Numbered from the stretch's first letter, positions 25,904 through 34,963 are shown. The stretch: DNA of 64,000 bases from Bacillota bacterium (GCA_023434365.1 JAEYSV010000016.1:248001-312000), one strand, 5' to 3'. Program-made: numbers and translations. The notes: a model not told the origin generated them from the sequence alone.

Positions 25904-28900
25904 TTACATACTACCTAACTGCTGCTCGGCTTGTTTCACTGTTGCAACCATTACTTTAGCAATCTCAAATAATGTTTCCGTTTTAACTGTATTTTGTTCT
26001 TGATAACTATCTAACTGAACATCGGGTACTACCCTAGTATTTGACAATATAACAGCCAATTGGCTAACTTGAAGCCCTAATTTACTTAGCTCCTCTTTTA
26101 TCGATCCCTCGCTTTGTTTAAGAACATTGACAGCTTCTCGATTATCACATAGTATCATACCACTTACTACATCGGAATTTAATAGCATAGAGACTTTTAC
26201 AAGTCCAATCTTCTTTGTAGTAAAGTCAATTTGAACACCTGATTGGTTGCTCGATTTTTCTTTTAATTGTACTCTTAAATTAACAACATCTTCTCCAAGC
26301 GTTATTGGAATCTCATAAATGTGTGAGTTACTTAGTTTTCCTGCAAGCCGTATTGCATTTCTCATTATTTTTGCCTGTTCAAATAAGTTTCTGTTAGCTA
26401 CGGAATGCTCAATACTTTCTTCTACTTGGTAATTAATTAATTGTTCGATTTGATTAAATAGGTTATTAGTTTTTTCTTCATTTCCTAATGCTTCTTCAAA
26501 TAAATGATATATACTATGTAGCTGACTTATCCCTTTTTTATCTGCTACTACCTTATTATCCTCATCTATTTCGTTTAATGGGGATAACTTCATGAATAAA
26601 TCTTCTAACTGTTGATAAAAAGAATAATTATTCGCTAGTAAAGTGCCTGAACTTAATAACTCACCTACCGTAGGTTTATCTTTTAATACTGACAGTATAT
26701 TAATACTCTCTTCACTCATTTTTGCTAATTCTAAATATTGTTGTAATAGATCACTTTCATATATTAATTCCACATTATTTTGCGAGTTTTCACTCGATAT
26801 GACATTTTGTTCTGATACTACTAATTCTTCATATAATTGTTCTAGACTCATGGATTGAATATTCTCAGAAGTAATGCGACCATTTAACTCTAAAATAACC
26901 TCTGTATTACGAAGCAAGTATTTTATGTTATCAAGTACTTGCATTTGATATGAACTATCATTATGTGCCAAATTCCCATCATTTGCTCGATTAGAATCTC
27001 CAACCTCTTTATAATTTTTAAAGGCTCCTTCGATTTGTACATTAATAGAATTATTACTCCCTTTTAATTGAACACCACCAAATTGCGGATCTACTTGTAC
27101 GTCCAATCCAACTACTTTCTGGCTACGGATTCCTGTCAGTAAATGATTTAATGTAAGTTCTCGTTTGCTATTTATCAATGATCCTACCGCTGCTCTGTCT
27201 GTTTTTTCAATCTGATGCAATAAACGATATACTCCCACATAAGCTTGTCTCTCTTCATTGGACAATTCTTTTTTTTGATCTAATCGACATAAATATTCAC
27301 TAAACTTCTCTTCCGGTATCAAATCACTATTCTGTTGTAACGTTCTTGCATAATCGTTTAATGAATCTATTGTCATATGAAGAGGATTCACATTGTTCTT
27401 TATCATTTGAACAGTAGTAGATGGTGTCATATTATGCAGCATCTCACTAACTTTTGCATCATAAAACTTTATATCCCTAATGTTCTGTTCAGTAATCTCC
27501 ATTTGGTTATAAGCAAGAATCCGGACCGCTCGTTGGTTGGCCTCAGATACCTCTAGATTCATCTCTTCAAGTAAATTATCAAGCCCTATAAAGGCTTTTT
27601 TTATCGAATCGCCAAGCTCCTTATTTGGCTTTGTCATTAATGGTTCGTATGCATCAACAGCAATCTGACGATTTATTATATATTCTGCAGATTGTTGATG
27701 AAACTCCCCTAATGAGATTCGATTTGCAGCCTGCACAGTAGCCCCTAAAACAATTGCTGGCATCCCTTTAATTTCTGACATCGCATTCTCTGTTTGAAGG
27801 TAAGAAGCTACTTCTGCTGTTTCTGCTGTATAACCAAGTTCATTAAACTTACGAACAATTAGCTCTTTTTGCTGATTACGTAACTGATCAACTGCTTCAT
27901 CAAGACGCAAAGATGCTATATTAATACCCATAGCATATAACCGATATGCATTTTCATACGTTAATTTTGCTCTAATTTCTTCTAGCTGAAGTCTTGTATT
28001 AGATATCTTTTCTGACACTGTTCTACTCGGTCCAACCGTTTGAATTACATTACTCCCTTGTTTACTTCTTAAAGTTGAATTTGCAGGAAATGTATCTAAA
28101 TTAGCACCTAAAGTATTTAAATTAACATAATGTGCGTCAATAAGCTGTTGTAAAGTGATACTTTCACCAGATTCCTCTGAACCTATAACGCCAGCAGCTT
28201 CAGCCACCTCAAAGTTTATATAACTTGCTATATCTTCTTCTGACAATATAGATACTTGATCAACAATCTTTTTAGCTCCATTAACATGATGCTGATGCAT
28301 TAACTCGGACTCCAGATCCACTTCTAATGGTAACTGCCCTCTTTTCATCCCTGTTAATAAAAGCTGATTTATTCCATTAAAATTATCAGAAAGCTTTAAT
28401 TCATCAAGTACTGCCTTTCTTTCAAGATTCTCTGGAGAAATCTCTAGATTGCGTTCTAATAACCACATTGCATTATTAAAACTACTTTGTTCGTCAAAAT
28501 TCAACGATTTTAATAACTCTTTTACATTCTCCTCTAACGCTCTTAACTCCTTGCTAGTAATACTATTGTTTCTTGTTATAGTGTATGAATTCGAAGACAT
28601 TATCTCTTCTCCTCGACTAGATAACGTCTTTCCTCCGCTATGATTTGCTTTGTAAACATTTTCAAGCGTTAATTTCTGTTTATTGATGATTAAATGCTCT
28701 ATGGCTCCTTCTGATAAAGAACCTATTTTCTCTTTATAAGTATAAGCCAATTGCAATGATGCTATATTTTCCTTTGTTAATGGTAAATGAGCAGCCTTAA
28801 GAGTTTCCTCAAGAGTGGCTTTACTACTAGCTTCTGCCTGGTTTGCAATTACTATCTTTTCAAAACCCTCTCGATATTCTTGTTTTTTTTCTACCTGTTT

Positions 28901-29452
28901 ACTTAAATGTTCCTCATTAAATGCACGTTTTTCCTTTATTCGTTTAATTGCACGTTCTAGTTGGCTACTCTTATACTCCTCTAAAGGAGTACCCTCGTCT
29001 TTTAACAACTTATAATCCTCTGAAGAAATAAGATTGCGTATTACTCGCAACTCTTTTTTTACCAAACTTATTAGATTTTGGTCAACTACTTGTTTTTTTT
29101 GATACTTGCCGTCAACATACAAAGAAAAACCATTTGATATCTTTGTATTAATTACTCCTTTAAATGAATTAGGTGTTTCATCTCCAACTTCCTTTAATAC
29201 AATACTATTATTCGATACTTCCTTTATCTCAAAAATTCTAATTTGGCCTTCCTTGGCATTTTGTACTGCTGACAAAGGAATTTTATATTCCTTGTCTTCA
29301 AAGGCAATGGAAATCTTTTCATCGACAGCTGTTATAATTCCTTCTAACTTTTGCCCTACAGCAAAAGCAATACGGTCCAGGTCCCTGTTATCATCAATTA
29401 TTTCTCGGTTCTCTGGCAATACTGCGTTTACATTCATAGATTTCACACTCAC
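25904..29452 (-). CDS. Large FliK-like protein (DUF6240-like)
   Basis: 1182 residues with no signal peptide or membrane helix. It is rich in Gln, Asn, Glu and Leu, and helical in the middle. The last 150 residues (EIPITLGEDVVNLRVQLKEK, then GLVKVSMLLNSDVVSGMI and LSKLGLQVSQLAVIL) resemble the beta-rich C-terminal domain of hook-length control protein FliK. An oligosaccharide-like fold may occur near residues 30-70. It lies directly before flagellin and fliS, which supports a flagellar role. Start choices are GTG 29452, GTG 29446 or ATG 29437, with AAAGG upstream. A FliK-like role is inference. Confidence 0.65.
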   Translation of the reverse strand: MSVKSMNVNAVLPENREIIDDNRDLDRIAFAVGQKLEGIITAVDEKISIAFEDKEYKIPLSAVQNAKEGQIRIFEIKEVSNNSIVLKEVGDETPNSFKGVINTKISNGFSLYVDGKYQKKQVVDQNLISLVKKELRVIRNLISSEDYKLLKDEGTPLEEYKSSQLERAIKRIKEKRAFNEEHLSKQVEKKQEYREGFEKIVIANQAEASSKATLEETLKAAHLPLTKENIASLQLAYTYKEKIGSLSEGAIEHLIINKQKLTLENVYKANHSGGKTLSSRGEEIMSSNSYTITRNNSITSKELRALEENVKELLKSLNFDEQSSFNNAMWLLERNLEISPENLERKAVLDELKLSDNFNGINQLLLTGMKRGQLPLEVDLESELMHQHHVNGAKKIVDQVSILSEEDIASYINFEVAEAAGVIGSEESGESITLQQLIDAHYVNLNTLGANLDTFPANSTLRSKQGSNVIQTVGPSRTVSEKISNTRLQLEEIRAKLTYENAYRLYAMGINIASLRLDEAVDQLRNQQKELIVRKFNELGYTAETAEVASYLQTENAMSEIKGMPAIVLGATVQAANRISLGEFHQQSAEYIINRQIAVDAYEPLMTKPNKELGDSIKKAFIGLDNLLEEMNLEVSEANQRAVRILAYNQMEITEQNIRDIKFYDAKVSEMLHNMTPSTTVQMIKNNVNPLHMTIDSLNDYARTLQQNSDLIPEEKFSEYLCRLDQKKELSNEERQAYVGVYRLLHQIEKTDRAAVGSLINSKRELTLNHLLTGIRSQKVVGLDVQVDPQFGGVQLKGSNNSINVQIEGAFKNYKEVGDSNRANDGNLAHNDSSYQMQVLDNIKYLLRNTEVILELNGRITSENIQSMSLEQLYEELVVSEQNVISSENSQNNVELIYESDLLQQYLELAKMSEESINILSVLKDKPTVGELLSSGTLLANNYSFYQQLEDLFMKLSPLNEIDEDNKVVADKKGISQLHSIYHLFEEALGNEEKTNNLFNQIEQLINYQVEESIEHSVANRNLFEQAKIMRNAIRLAGKLSNSHIYEIPITLGEDVVNLRVQLKEKSSNQSGVQIDFTTKKIGLVKVSMLLNSDVVSGMILCDNREAVNVLKQSEGSIKEELSKLGLQVSQLAVILSNTRVVPDVQLDSYQEQNTVKTETLFEIAKVMVATVKQAEQQLGSM

Positions 29453-29501
29453 TTTACCTTTTATTACCCGATATTTTTCGGTTTATTATTCTATCTCTAA
29501 G

Positions 29502-29519
29502 GAATATGTCGACATATTC
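29502..29519. promoter_or_regulatory. Perfect 18-bp palindrome upstream of the flagellar genes
   Basis: GAATATGTCGACATATTC is a perfect dyad between the divergent 1182-residue gene and dtd. It resembles a dimeric repressor site. A smaller hairpin (CCGA/TCGG, 29468-29481) lies in the leader of the minus-strand gene. No factor can be named. Confidence 0.4.
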
Positions 29520-29558
29520 TTGTAAACTCATTAGTATGCAATTATGGAAGAAACAGTA

Positions 29559-29587
29559 TAGACAGAATATATTATGTTCGCTATAAT
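29559..29587 (+). promoter_or_regulatory. Promoter of dtd
   Basis: TAGACA (29559-29564), 17-bp spacer, TATAAT (29582-29587), about 90 bp before the dtd start. Confidence 0.6.
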
Positions 29588-29677
29588 ATTCAACTAAAGA
29601 ATAACCTTCTCTATGTAATATAAGTAGTTACTTATTTACTCATTTTTGCAGATAAAACAAAACAGAAAGGAATTCAT

Positions 29678-30121
29678 ATGAAGCTTGTAATTCAACGCGT
29701 TGCTTCCGCCAGTGTAAGTGTTGACGGGAAAATAATAGGATCAATTCAAAAAGGTCTTTTAGTTTTTCTAGGCGTTAGTAATGAAGATACTATCCAAACT
29801 GTAAAAAAATACGCTGACAAATTATTAAAGCTTAGAATTTTTTCAGATAGTGATGGAAAAACCAATCTCTCTTTAAAGGATGTTGGCGGGTCATTGCTGA
29901 TAATTAGCCAATTTACCTTATATGCTAATTGCCAAAAAGGCAATCGCCCAAGTTTTATCGAAGCTGGAGACCCTAAGCTTGCCAATTCACTTTATGAAGA
30001 ATTTATACAATATTGTAATCGTGAAATTGAACTTGTAGAAAGTGGGAAGTTTGGTGCAGATATGGCCGTATCACTAATTAACGATGGTCCATTTACAGTT
30101 GTTTTAGAAAACTTAACATAA
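29678..30121 (+). CDS. dtd: D-aminoacyl-tRNA deacylase
   Basis: 147 residues, the standard length. It removes wrongly attached D-amino acids (and glycine from tRNA-Ala) in the cytosol. The N-terminus MKLVIQRVASASVSVDGK and the two active-site motifs are visible: SQFTLYANCQKGNRPSF (the SQxTL motif) and NDGPFTVVLE (the NxGPxT motif). AGAAAGG lies before the ATG. It is a single gene with its own promoter and terminator. Confidence 0.95.
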   Translation: MKLVIQRVASASVSVDGKIIGSIQKGLLVFLGVSNEDTIQTVKKYADKLLKLRIFSDSDGKTNLSLKDVGGSLLIISQFTLYANCQKGNRPSFIEAGDPKLANSLYEEFIQYCNREIELVESGKFGADMAVSLINDGPFTVVLENLT

Positions 30122-30127
30122 CTAAAG

Positions 30128-30168
30128 AAAGACTGGAAAAAGGTAATATCCTTCTTCCAGTCTTTTTA
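30128..30168. terminator. Bidirectional terminator, dtd / antiporter
   Basis: AAAGACTGGAA (30128-30138) pairs with TTCCAGTCTTT (30155-30165), followed by T-rich sequence. It lies between convergent genes. Confidence 0.85.
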
Positions 30169-30188
30169 ATGCATCTTTACTACCAAAT

Positions 30189-31370
30189 TTAATGACTTTT
30201 TACAATTTCACCAGCTTTAGTTAATGCAATCTTAGTGACTACTGGTCCAATTAGCTCATATATAATAGTTGCACATAAAATAATAGCCCTGATTTTTGCT
30301 CCATGTGCAGGAACTACGGTCATAACTACTCCCGCAAGTCCAATTGCTACACCTGCTTGAGGTATTAAAGTAAAGCCCAACCATTTTTGAACAACTGGCT
30401 GCGAATGTGATACTTTCGCTCCAACATAAGCCCCAAATATTTTACCAACAACCCTAAAAACTACATAAATCACTCCGATTAATCCTACCGTCGGAAGTAT
30501 AGTTATATCTAACTCTGCTCCTGAAATAAAGAAGAATAGTAGATAAATTGGAGGTGTCATTCTATCTAATTGCTCAAAGATGATGCCACTTTCATTCGAT
30601 GTATTAATTAATACGCTACTCATTGCCATACAGGCAAGTAAAGATGAAAAGCCTAACATGTCCGAAACTCCAACACAGAGAAAGACCATCGCAACTGTTA
30701 TTGATAAGCGATTTCCTCTTCCAGTAAACCATTTTATGAGAAATCTAAACAATATCCCTAAAATTGCTCCAAAAATTAATGCACCAAAAATTTCTATTAC
30801 AGGTGTAAGCAAAGTTGCTCCAATCGAAACATTCTGTCCTGAAGTGATAGTTTTTGCAACAGCAACAGAGAGTCCAAATCCCATTAACGCAACCGCATCG
30901 TCAATTGCCACTACAGGAAGTAATGTTTGGGTTACAGGCCCTTTAGCCTTATATTGCCGCACTACCATTAAAGTAGCTGCAGGAGCTGTTGCCGCTGCGA
31001 TAGCCCCTAAACATAAAGCGAAATCCACTTCAACACCTATTAGTATTAATACAATATCAACTATCACTACAGCTGTTAGCGCCTCAAAAAAAGCAATAAT
31101 AACTGGTGCTTTTCCTACTTTTTTCAGATAAGATAGTTTAAATTCTGCACCTATCGAAAATGCTATAAAACCTAACGCGACTTCAGGAATAATTAAAAAG
31201 CGTTCAAGTGCCTCCTTGGGTATTAAATTAAAGCAATATGGCCCTGTTAGTAGACCAATAACAATATACCCTGTAACATTTGGTAATCGCAATACTTTCA
31301 TTAATTTTCCACTGAATAACCCCAATGAGATTGCTAAGGATAAATACGTCAATGTATTCAGTTCGATCAA
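30189..31370 (-). CDS. Cation:proton antiporter, CPA2-like
   Basis: 393 residues with about 12 membrane helices. The GYIVIGLLTGPYCFNLIP region and VVAIDDAVALMGFG (paired-aspartate-like site in helix 5) fit Na+/H+ or K+/H+ exchangers of the CPA2 family. It has no C-terminal TrkA-N/RCK domain, so gating would need a separate subunit. It begins 3 bp after a PII-like gene, which is the likely regulator. Ion specificity cannot be told from sequence alone. Confidence 0.88.
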   Translation of the reverse strand: MIELNTLTYLSLAISLGLFSGKLMKVLRLPNVTGYIVIGLLTGPYCFNLIPKEALERFLIIPEVALGFIAFSIGAEFKLSYLKKVGKAPVIIAFFEALTAVVIVDIVLILIGVEVDFALCLGAIAAATAPAATLMVVRQYKAKGPVTQTLLPVVAIDDAVALMGFGLSVAVAKTITSGQNVSIGATLLTPVIEIFGALIFGAILGILFRFLIKWFTGRGNRLSITVAMVFLCVGVSDMLGFSSLLACMAMSSVLINTSNESGIIFEQLDRMTPPIYLLFFFISGAELDITILPTVGLIGVIYVVFRVVGKIFGAYVGAKVSHSQPVVQKWLGFTLIPQAGVAIGLAGVVMTVVPAHGAKIRAIILCATIIYELIGPVVTKIALTKAGEIVKSH

Positions 31371-31373
31371 TGT

Positions 31374-31712
31374 TTATTCACCTAACCCTTCTACATACGT
31401 AATTGGTATAGAGAACATAATACCAGTATTGGGTCCACTTAAGTCGCCAACTACCTTTTTAACTACCTGTCTTGTCATAATTGCCTGTTCATCTTTTAAA
31501 ACAAATAGCATAACCTGGCTAGGTTCTCTTTCTTCATCAGATAGCATTCTTCTTAAGGCTCCAAAAATTGGTAAGTCCTCCATATTTACAAGCGATTCTG
31601 CCATTCCAGTCCCTTCAAGAATTGTACCACCTTTGACACCTGATTCTGCTAATGTACGAATTAATTCATTCATACGATCCATTTGCTTTAGAATAAGTAC
31701 TAATAACTGCAT
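31374..31712 (-). CDS. PII-like regulator paired with the antiporter
   Basis: 112 residues. The pattern MQLLVLILKQMDRMNELIRTL, then GVKGGTILEGTGMAESL, resembles PII/CutA-type ferredoxin folds: a beta strand, helix, and GxxGGT-like turn where the T-loop starts. AGGAGGG before ATG 31712 fixes the start; the open frame to 31742 has none. It lies 3 bp before the antiporter gene, so a nucleotide-sensing control subunit is a fair inference. The uridylylation Tyr of classic GlnB was not identified. Confidence 0.65.
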   Translation of the reverse strand: MQLLVLILKQMDRMNELIRTLAESGVKGGTILEGTGMAESLVNMEDLPIFGALRRMLSDEEREPSQVMLFVLKDEQAIMTRQVVKKVVGDLSGPNTGIMFSIPITYVEGLGE

Positions 31713-31748
31713 ATTTTCCCTCCTGATATATATTTTGTTCAACTAGTT

Positions 31749-31777
31749 ATGTTAGACCTCTTATACTAATATGTCAA
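31749..31777 (-). promoter_or_regulatory. Promoter of the PII-like/antiporter operon
   Basis: TTGACA (31772-31777), 17-bp spacer, TAACAT (31749-31754), about 35 bp before the start codon. Gap 31778-31946 shows nothing further. Confidence 0.6.
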
Positions 31778-31946
31778 CCGTACTCGCTTAATTATGCTAT
31801 AAATCATGCAAACCATAACACTACCTATTTAAAATAGCTATGAATACTCTATCATTTGTATATAAATATACTTGATCTAATTATAGCTATTATTACCAAT
31901 TTACAAAATTTGTTTTTGTTTATATTGCCATATTTATCTAGATATA

Positions 31947-31975
31947 TTGACAATACATTATTGTGTGCGTATACT
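31947..31975 (+). promoter_or_regulatory. Promoter of the tryptophan T-box
   Basis: TTGACA (31947-31952), 17-bp spacer, TATACT (31970-31975), about 25 bp before the start of the T-box leader. Confidence 0.8.
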
Positions 31976-32000
31976 GATTTTAACTTAATCATGTGAATAA

Positions 32001-32271
32001 ACCGTAGAGTAAGAAGAGTACGCAAATATTCCCTGTTTAAAGCGAGCTATGAATGGTGAAAGCATAGCAACAGATTTTTGCTGAATGGACTTATGAGGGT
32101 AGGAAGAAAGGTTTTCTGAGTAATGCCTACCGGGATCTCCACTCGTTATCAAGGGAGCATATATGTTAGTATATGAATAGAGAGGATGCTTTTGGCATCA
32201 ATTTGGGTGGTACCGCAGAAGTTTAATATGACTTTTGTCCCAGTAGAAATACTGAGACAGAAGTCTTTTTT
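32001..32271 (+). promoter_or_regulatory. T-box leader, tryptophan specifier
   Basis: The antiterminator carries GGGTGGTACCGC (32205-32216). The terminator pairs GACTTTTGTC with GACAGAAGTC and ends in a T run (32229-32271). In stem I the segment GCTGAATGGAC puts TGG (32086-32088) in the specifier place after GAA, with an AGTA bulge on the 5' side. TGG is tryptophan, which fits the TrpB-like gene downstream. Confidence 0.88.
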
Positions 32272-32411
32272 ATTTCATTTTGGTTCTATTTACATGATAG
32301 TCGTTACTATTAACTGTCCTAGTCAAAATCAATAATTCAATAACCATTTTGATATTTTCATATTGATGATGAATGCCTAGGATCTCTAATATTGAAAAGG
32401 AGACGATTACT

Positions 32412-33809
32412 ATGAAAAGGATTCCACACAGAATTTATTTAACAGAGGACCAGATGCCAAAACAATGGTATAATTTACGCGCAGATATGAAAGAATTACC
32501 TGACCCGATGCTAAATCCAGGCACATTTGAGCCAATAACAACAGAAGAACTCTATCCTGTATTTTGTGAACAATTAGCAAAGCAGGAGATGGATAATACT
32601 ACACGCTATATCGATATTCCTGAGGAGATCCAAGATTTTTATAAAATGTACCGACCATCTCCCTTGATTCGTGCCTATAATTTAGAAAAAGCTTTAGGTA
32701 CACCCGCTAAAATTTATTACAAATTTGAAGGTAATAATACGTCTGGCTCACACAAATTAAACTCCGCAATTGCTCAGGCTTACTATGCAAAAGAGCAGGG
32801 ACTAGTGGGCTTAACGACAGAGACCGGTGCCGGACAATGGGGGACAGCATTAGCAGAAGCCTGCAGCTTCTATAATCTTCCACTTACTGTATATATGGTT
32901 AAATGTTCCTATGAACAAAAGCCATACCGAAAAGCCATCATTGAAACTTTTGATGCTAATATAATTGCTAGTCCAAGTGATACAACCAATGCAGGTCGAG
33001 AGATTATTAAACAAGATCCAAATAGCACTGGAAGCCTTGGATGTGCTATCTCTGAAGCAATAGAAACAGCAGTAAGCACTCCTGGCTACAAATATGTTCT
33101 TGGATCTGTATTAAATCAAGTATTATTGCATCAATCTATTATTGGACTAGAAACAAAAATTGCCATGGATTTAATTGATGAGTACCCAGACATCATTATT
33201 GGCTGTGCAGGCGGTGGCTCAAACTTAGGTGGCTTAATTGCGCCATATATGCAAGATAAATTAACCGGGAAAGGGAACCCAAGAATAATTGCTGTAGAAC
33301 CCGCAAGTTGTCCATCTTTAACAAGGGGCCGCTATGCATATGACTTCTGTGATACTGGTAAGGTAACTCCTCTTGCTAAAATGTATACACTTGGAAGTGG
33401 CTTTGTTCCTTCTGCTAATCACGCAGGAGGACTACGTTATCATGGAATGTCACCAATCCTATCAAAATTATATCATGATGGATATATGGAAGCTGTAGCA
33501 GTTGAACAGACTAAAGTATTTGAAGCTGCCAAAATGTTTGCTAAATATGAAACTATATTACCTGCCCCAGAATCAAGCCATGCAATCCGAACTGCAATTG
33601 ATGAAGCGTTAAAATGCAAAGAAACTGGCGAAGCTAAAACTATTGTTTTTGGTTTAACCGGAACAGGTTATTTTGATATGTCTGCATACTCCTCTTATAT
33701 GCAAAACACAATGAACGATTATGTTCCAACAGACGAAGATTTGCAGATTGGGTTCAACGGCCTTCCACAAGTACAATCTGCTTTACAAGAATCTATTCTT
33801 ACCAAGTAA
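32412..33809 (+). CDS. TrpB-like PLP-dependent enzyme (TrpB2 type)
   Basis: 465 residues. It belongs to the second class of tryptophan synthase beta chains, which join indole with serine or phosphoserine. The PLP lysine is in SGSHKLNSA (about Lys115), the phosphate loop is CAGGGSNLGG, and ETGAGQWG is the substrate loop. The start is ATG 32412, with AAAGGAG upstream; the open frame to 32373 has no site. No trpA or other trp gene is adjacent. Together with the Trp T-box, this suggests indole salvage or a stand-alone synthase used when Trp is short (inferred). Confidence 0.92.
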   Translation: MKRIPHRIYLTEDQMPKQWYNLRADMKELPDPMLNPGTFEPITTEELYPVFCEQLAKQEMDNTTRYIDIPEEIQDFYKMYRPSPLIRAYNLEKALGTPAKIYYKFEGNNTSGSHKLNSAIAQAYYAKEQGLVGLTTETGAGQWGTALAEACSFYNLPLTVYMVKCSYEQKPYRKAIIETFDANIIASPSDTTNAGREIIKQDPNSTGSLGCAISEAIETAVSTPGYKYVLGSVLNQVLLHQSIIGLETKIAMDLIDEYPDIIIGCAGGGSNLGGLIAPYMQDKLTGKGNPRIIAVEPASCPSLTRGRYAYDFCDTGKVTPLAKMYTLGSGFVPSANHAGGLRYHGMSPILSKLYHDGYMEAVAVEQTKVFEAAKMFAKYETILPAPESSHAIRTAIDEALKCKETGEAKTIVFGLTGTGYFDMSAYSSYMQNTMNDYVPTDEDLQIGFNGLPQVQSALQESILTK

Positions 33810-33843
33810 TAACGTTTACTCGTTTGGACACCTTCATAAAATT

Positions 33844-33890
33844 ACAAATGATCTTAGAGGCTATATACACTCTAAGATCATTTGTTTTAT
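33844..33890. terminator. Terminator of the TrpB-like gene
   Basis: ACAAATGATCTTAGAG (33844-33859) pairs perfectly with CTCTAAGATCATTTGT (33870-33885), followed by TTTTAT. It is also placed to stop the small minus-strand gene. Confidence 0.9.
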
Positions 33891-33905
33891 AATTAGTATT
33901 CTTTA

Positions 33906-34034
33906 TTAATCACATAATAGGTCTTCTCGATTCATTCTATATAGAATACTTCTCACTTCCTCTTTCAATTCATATGGAACTTCACCAAAATAGCGTAATC
34001 CCCGTAAAATTAATTCAACATATATCATCGCCAT
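33906..34034 (-). CDS. Small CD1375-like protein, 42 residues
   Basis: Short gene with a strong ribosome site (AAGGGGG, then 6 nt, then ATG). The product starts MAMIYVELILRGLRYFGEVP and continues with a charged helix. This resembles the tiny CD1375-like family (pattern xYxELIxxGxxxxxxVP) known from clostridial phage and transposon gene sets and also found alone. Function unknown. A weak promoter (TTGCAA, 17 bp, TATAGG) may lie upstream. Family call is by eye. Confidence 0.65.
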   Translation of the reverse strand: MAMIYVELILRGLRYFGEVPYELKEEVRSILYRMNREDLLCD

Positions 34035-34124
34035 AAGCAACCCCCTTCGCATTCTGTAGGTGTGTACAATGCTACTTTAAGTATTGCCTATATAAATAAT
34101 ATTAAACACTTGCAAAACGTGTTA

Positions 34125-34814
34125 CTAATTGCTTTTTTCCACATTATTTAGCTGAAACCGAACTAGAATTCGCTGAGTGTTTTTTCCAATTGGATTACAT
34201 GATATTAGGGTTAAACATGAATACCCCTGCAAAAAAAGCTCATCTGACTGATCTGGAGTAATAATTACCGTTTCTTTATATATATAATGATAGATGTCGC
34301 CATTATAATAAAGTTTCACTTCATCTCCCTCCCCTAATTCATGAATATTTCGAAATAACTTATAATATTTCCCATAGCCGGAACGATGACCGGCAATAAT
34401 TACATTTCTGTCGCCCTCTCCTGGCATCTGAGAATATTCATATAATCCCGGCCCATGTTTTAATACTGCTGCAGATGTGCCATCTAATATTCGTTCTTTT
34501 ATAGATAGCTTTGGGATAACTAACATAAAGCTCTCATCTTCAGGCACCTCAACTACCTTTTGAGATTCTTCATTAATCTGAACACGATAGTTTGCTCGCT
34601 CCTGTTCCACAAATAGTTCATTTTTTGGCCACTGTTCCTGCGTTGTTGTAATAATAGGGAGCCCACTCGTAGCTGGAATATTGTTCATATCAGGTACCGA
34701 ATCATACTCTTCCTTCGCTTCCATATATAGTAGAAATTCATGTATAAATATTGGTATAACTAAAAAAATAGCACCAATAAACAATAATCTGATATATTTA
34801 TATCTTCGTTTCAT
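34125..34814 (-). CDS. Sortase (class D/E-like)
   Basis: 229 residues. One N-terminal membrane helix is followed by an extracellular sortase domain. The catalytic residues are visible: His in IIAGHRSGYGKYY, Cys in LTLISCNPIG and Arg near QRILVRF. Sortases cut an LPXTG-like signal and join the protein to the wall or to another subunit. It is the last gene of the surface-fibre locus. The likely client there is the IPKTG protein at 37958-38851. The AGAGGA site precedes the ATG. Class placement is tentative. Confidence 0.88.
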   Translation of the reverse strand: MKRRYKYIRLLFIGAIFLVIPIFIHEFLLYMEAKEEYDSVPDMNNIPATSGLPIITTTQEQWPKNELFVEQERANYRVQINEESQKVVEVPEDESFMLVIPKLSIKERILDGTSAAVLKHGPGLYEYSQMPGEGDRNVIIAGHRSGYGKYYKLFRNIHELGEGDEVKLYYNGDIYHYIYKETVIITPDQSDELFLQGYSCLTLISCNPIGKNTQRILVRFQLNNVEKSN

Positions 34815-34898
34815 AACTGCGTCCTCTGACCTTTAGATTATTCAAGTCTTTGTACTTCATATACTCCAACTTTGTTCCGAATAAATAATTTCAATTTA

Positions 34899-34939
34899 AA
34901 TAGCGAGCCATCACATATCCTTGAGTATGGCTCGCTATT
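34899..34939 (-). terminator. Hairpin between fibro-slime gene and sortase gene
   Basis: AATAGCGAGCCAT (34899-34911) pairs perfectly with ATGGCTCGCTATT (34927-34939) around a 15-nt loop. The T run is poor, so it may act as a partial terminator or an mRNA stability element that lowers sortase relative to the structural genes. Confidence 0.7.
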
Positions 34940-34963
34940 GCTATTTCAATTGTTTTATAAAGG

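Noticed and set aside
25883..26010. Sigma-28 promoter for flagellin
   Set aside because: A TAAA and a GCCGA-like box exist upstream, but their spacing is about 24 bp rather than 15, so no promoter is claimed.
29453..29500. Sigma-28 promoter before the FliK-like gene
   Set aside because: The CCGAAAAA segment lacks a TAAA box at the right distance and is better explained as a small hairpin.
30580..31131. 183-codon open frame on the plus strand across the antiporter gene
   Set aside because: Antisense to a clear membrane protein gene, low-complexity Ile/Thr/Ala product, no ribosome site. It mirrors codon use of the real gene.
31216..31746. 176-codon plus-strand frame across the PII-like gene
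   Set aside because: Antisense to two supported genes; no ribosome site or recognisable motif.
34899..34939. Strong terminator closing the fibre operon before the sortase
   Set aside because: The stem is perfect but the U tract is poor on the minus strand; full termination would leave the sortase gene without an obvious promoter.
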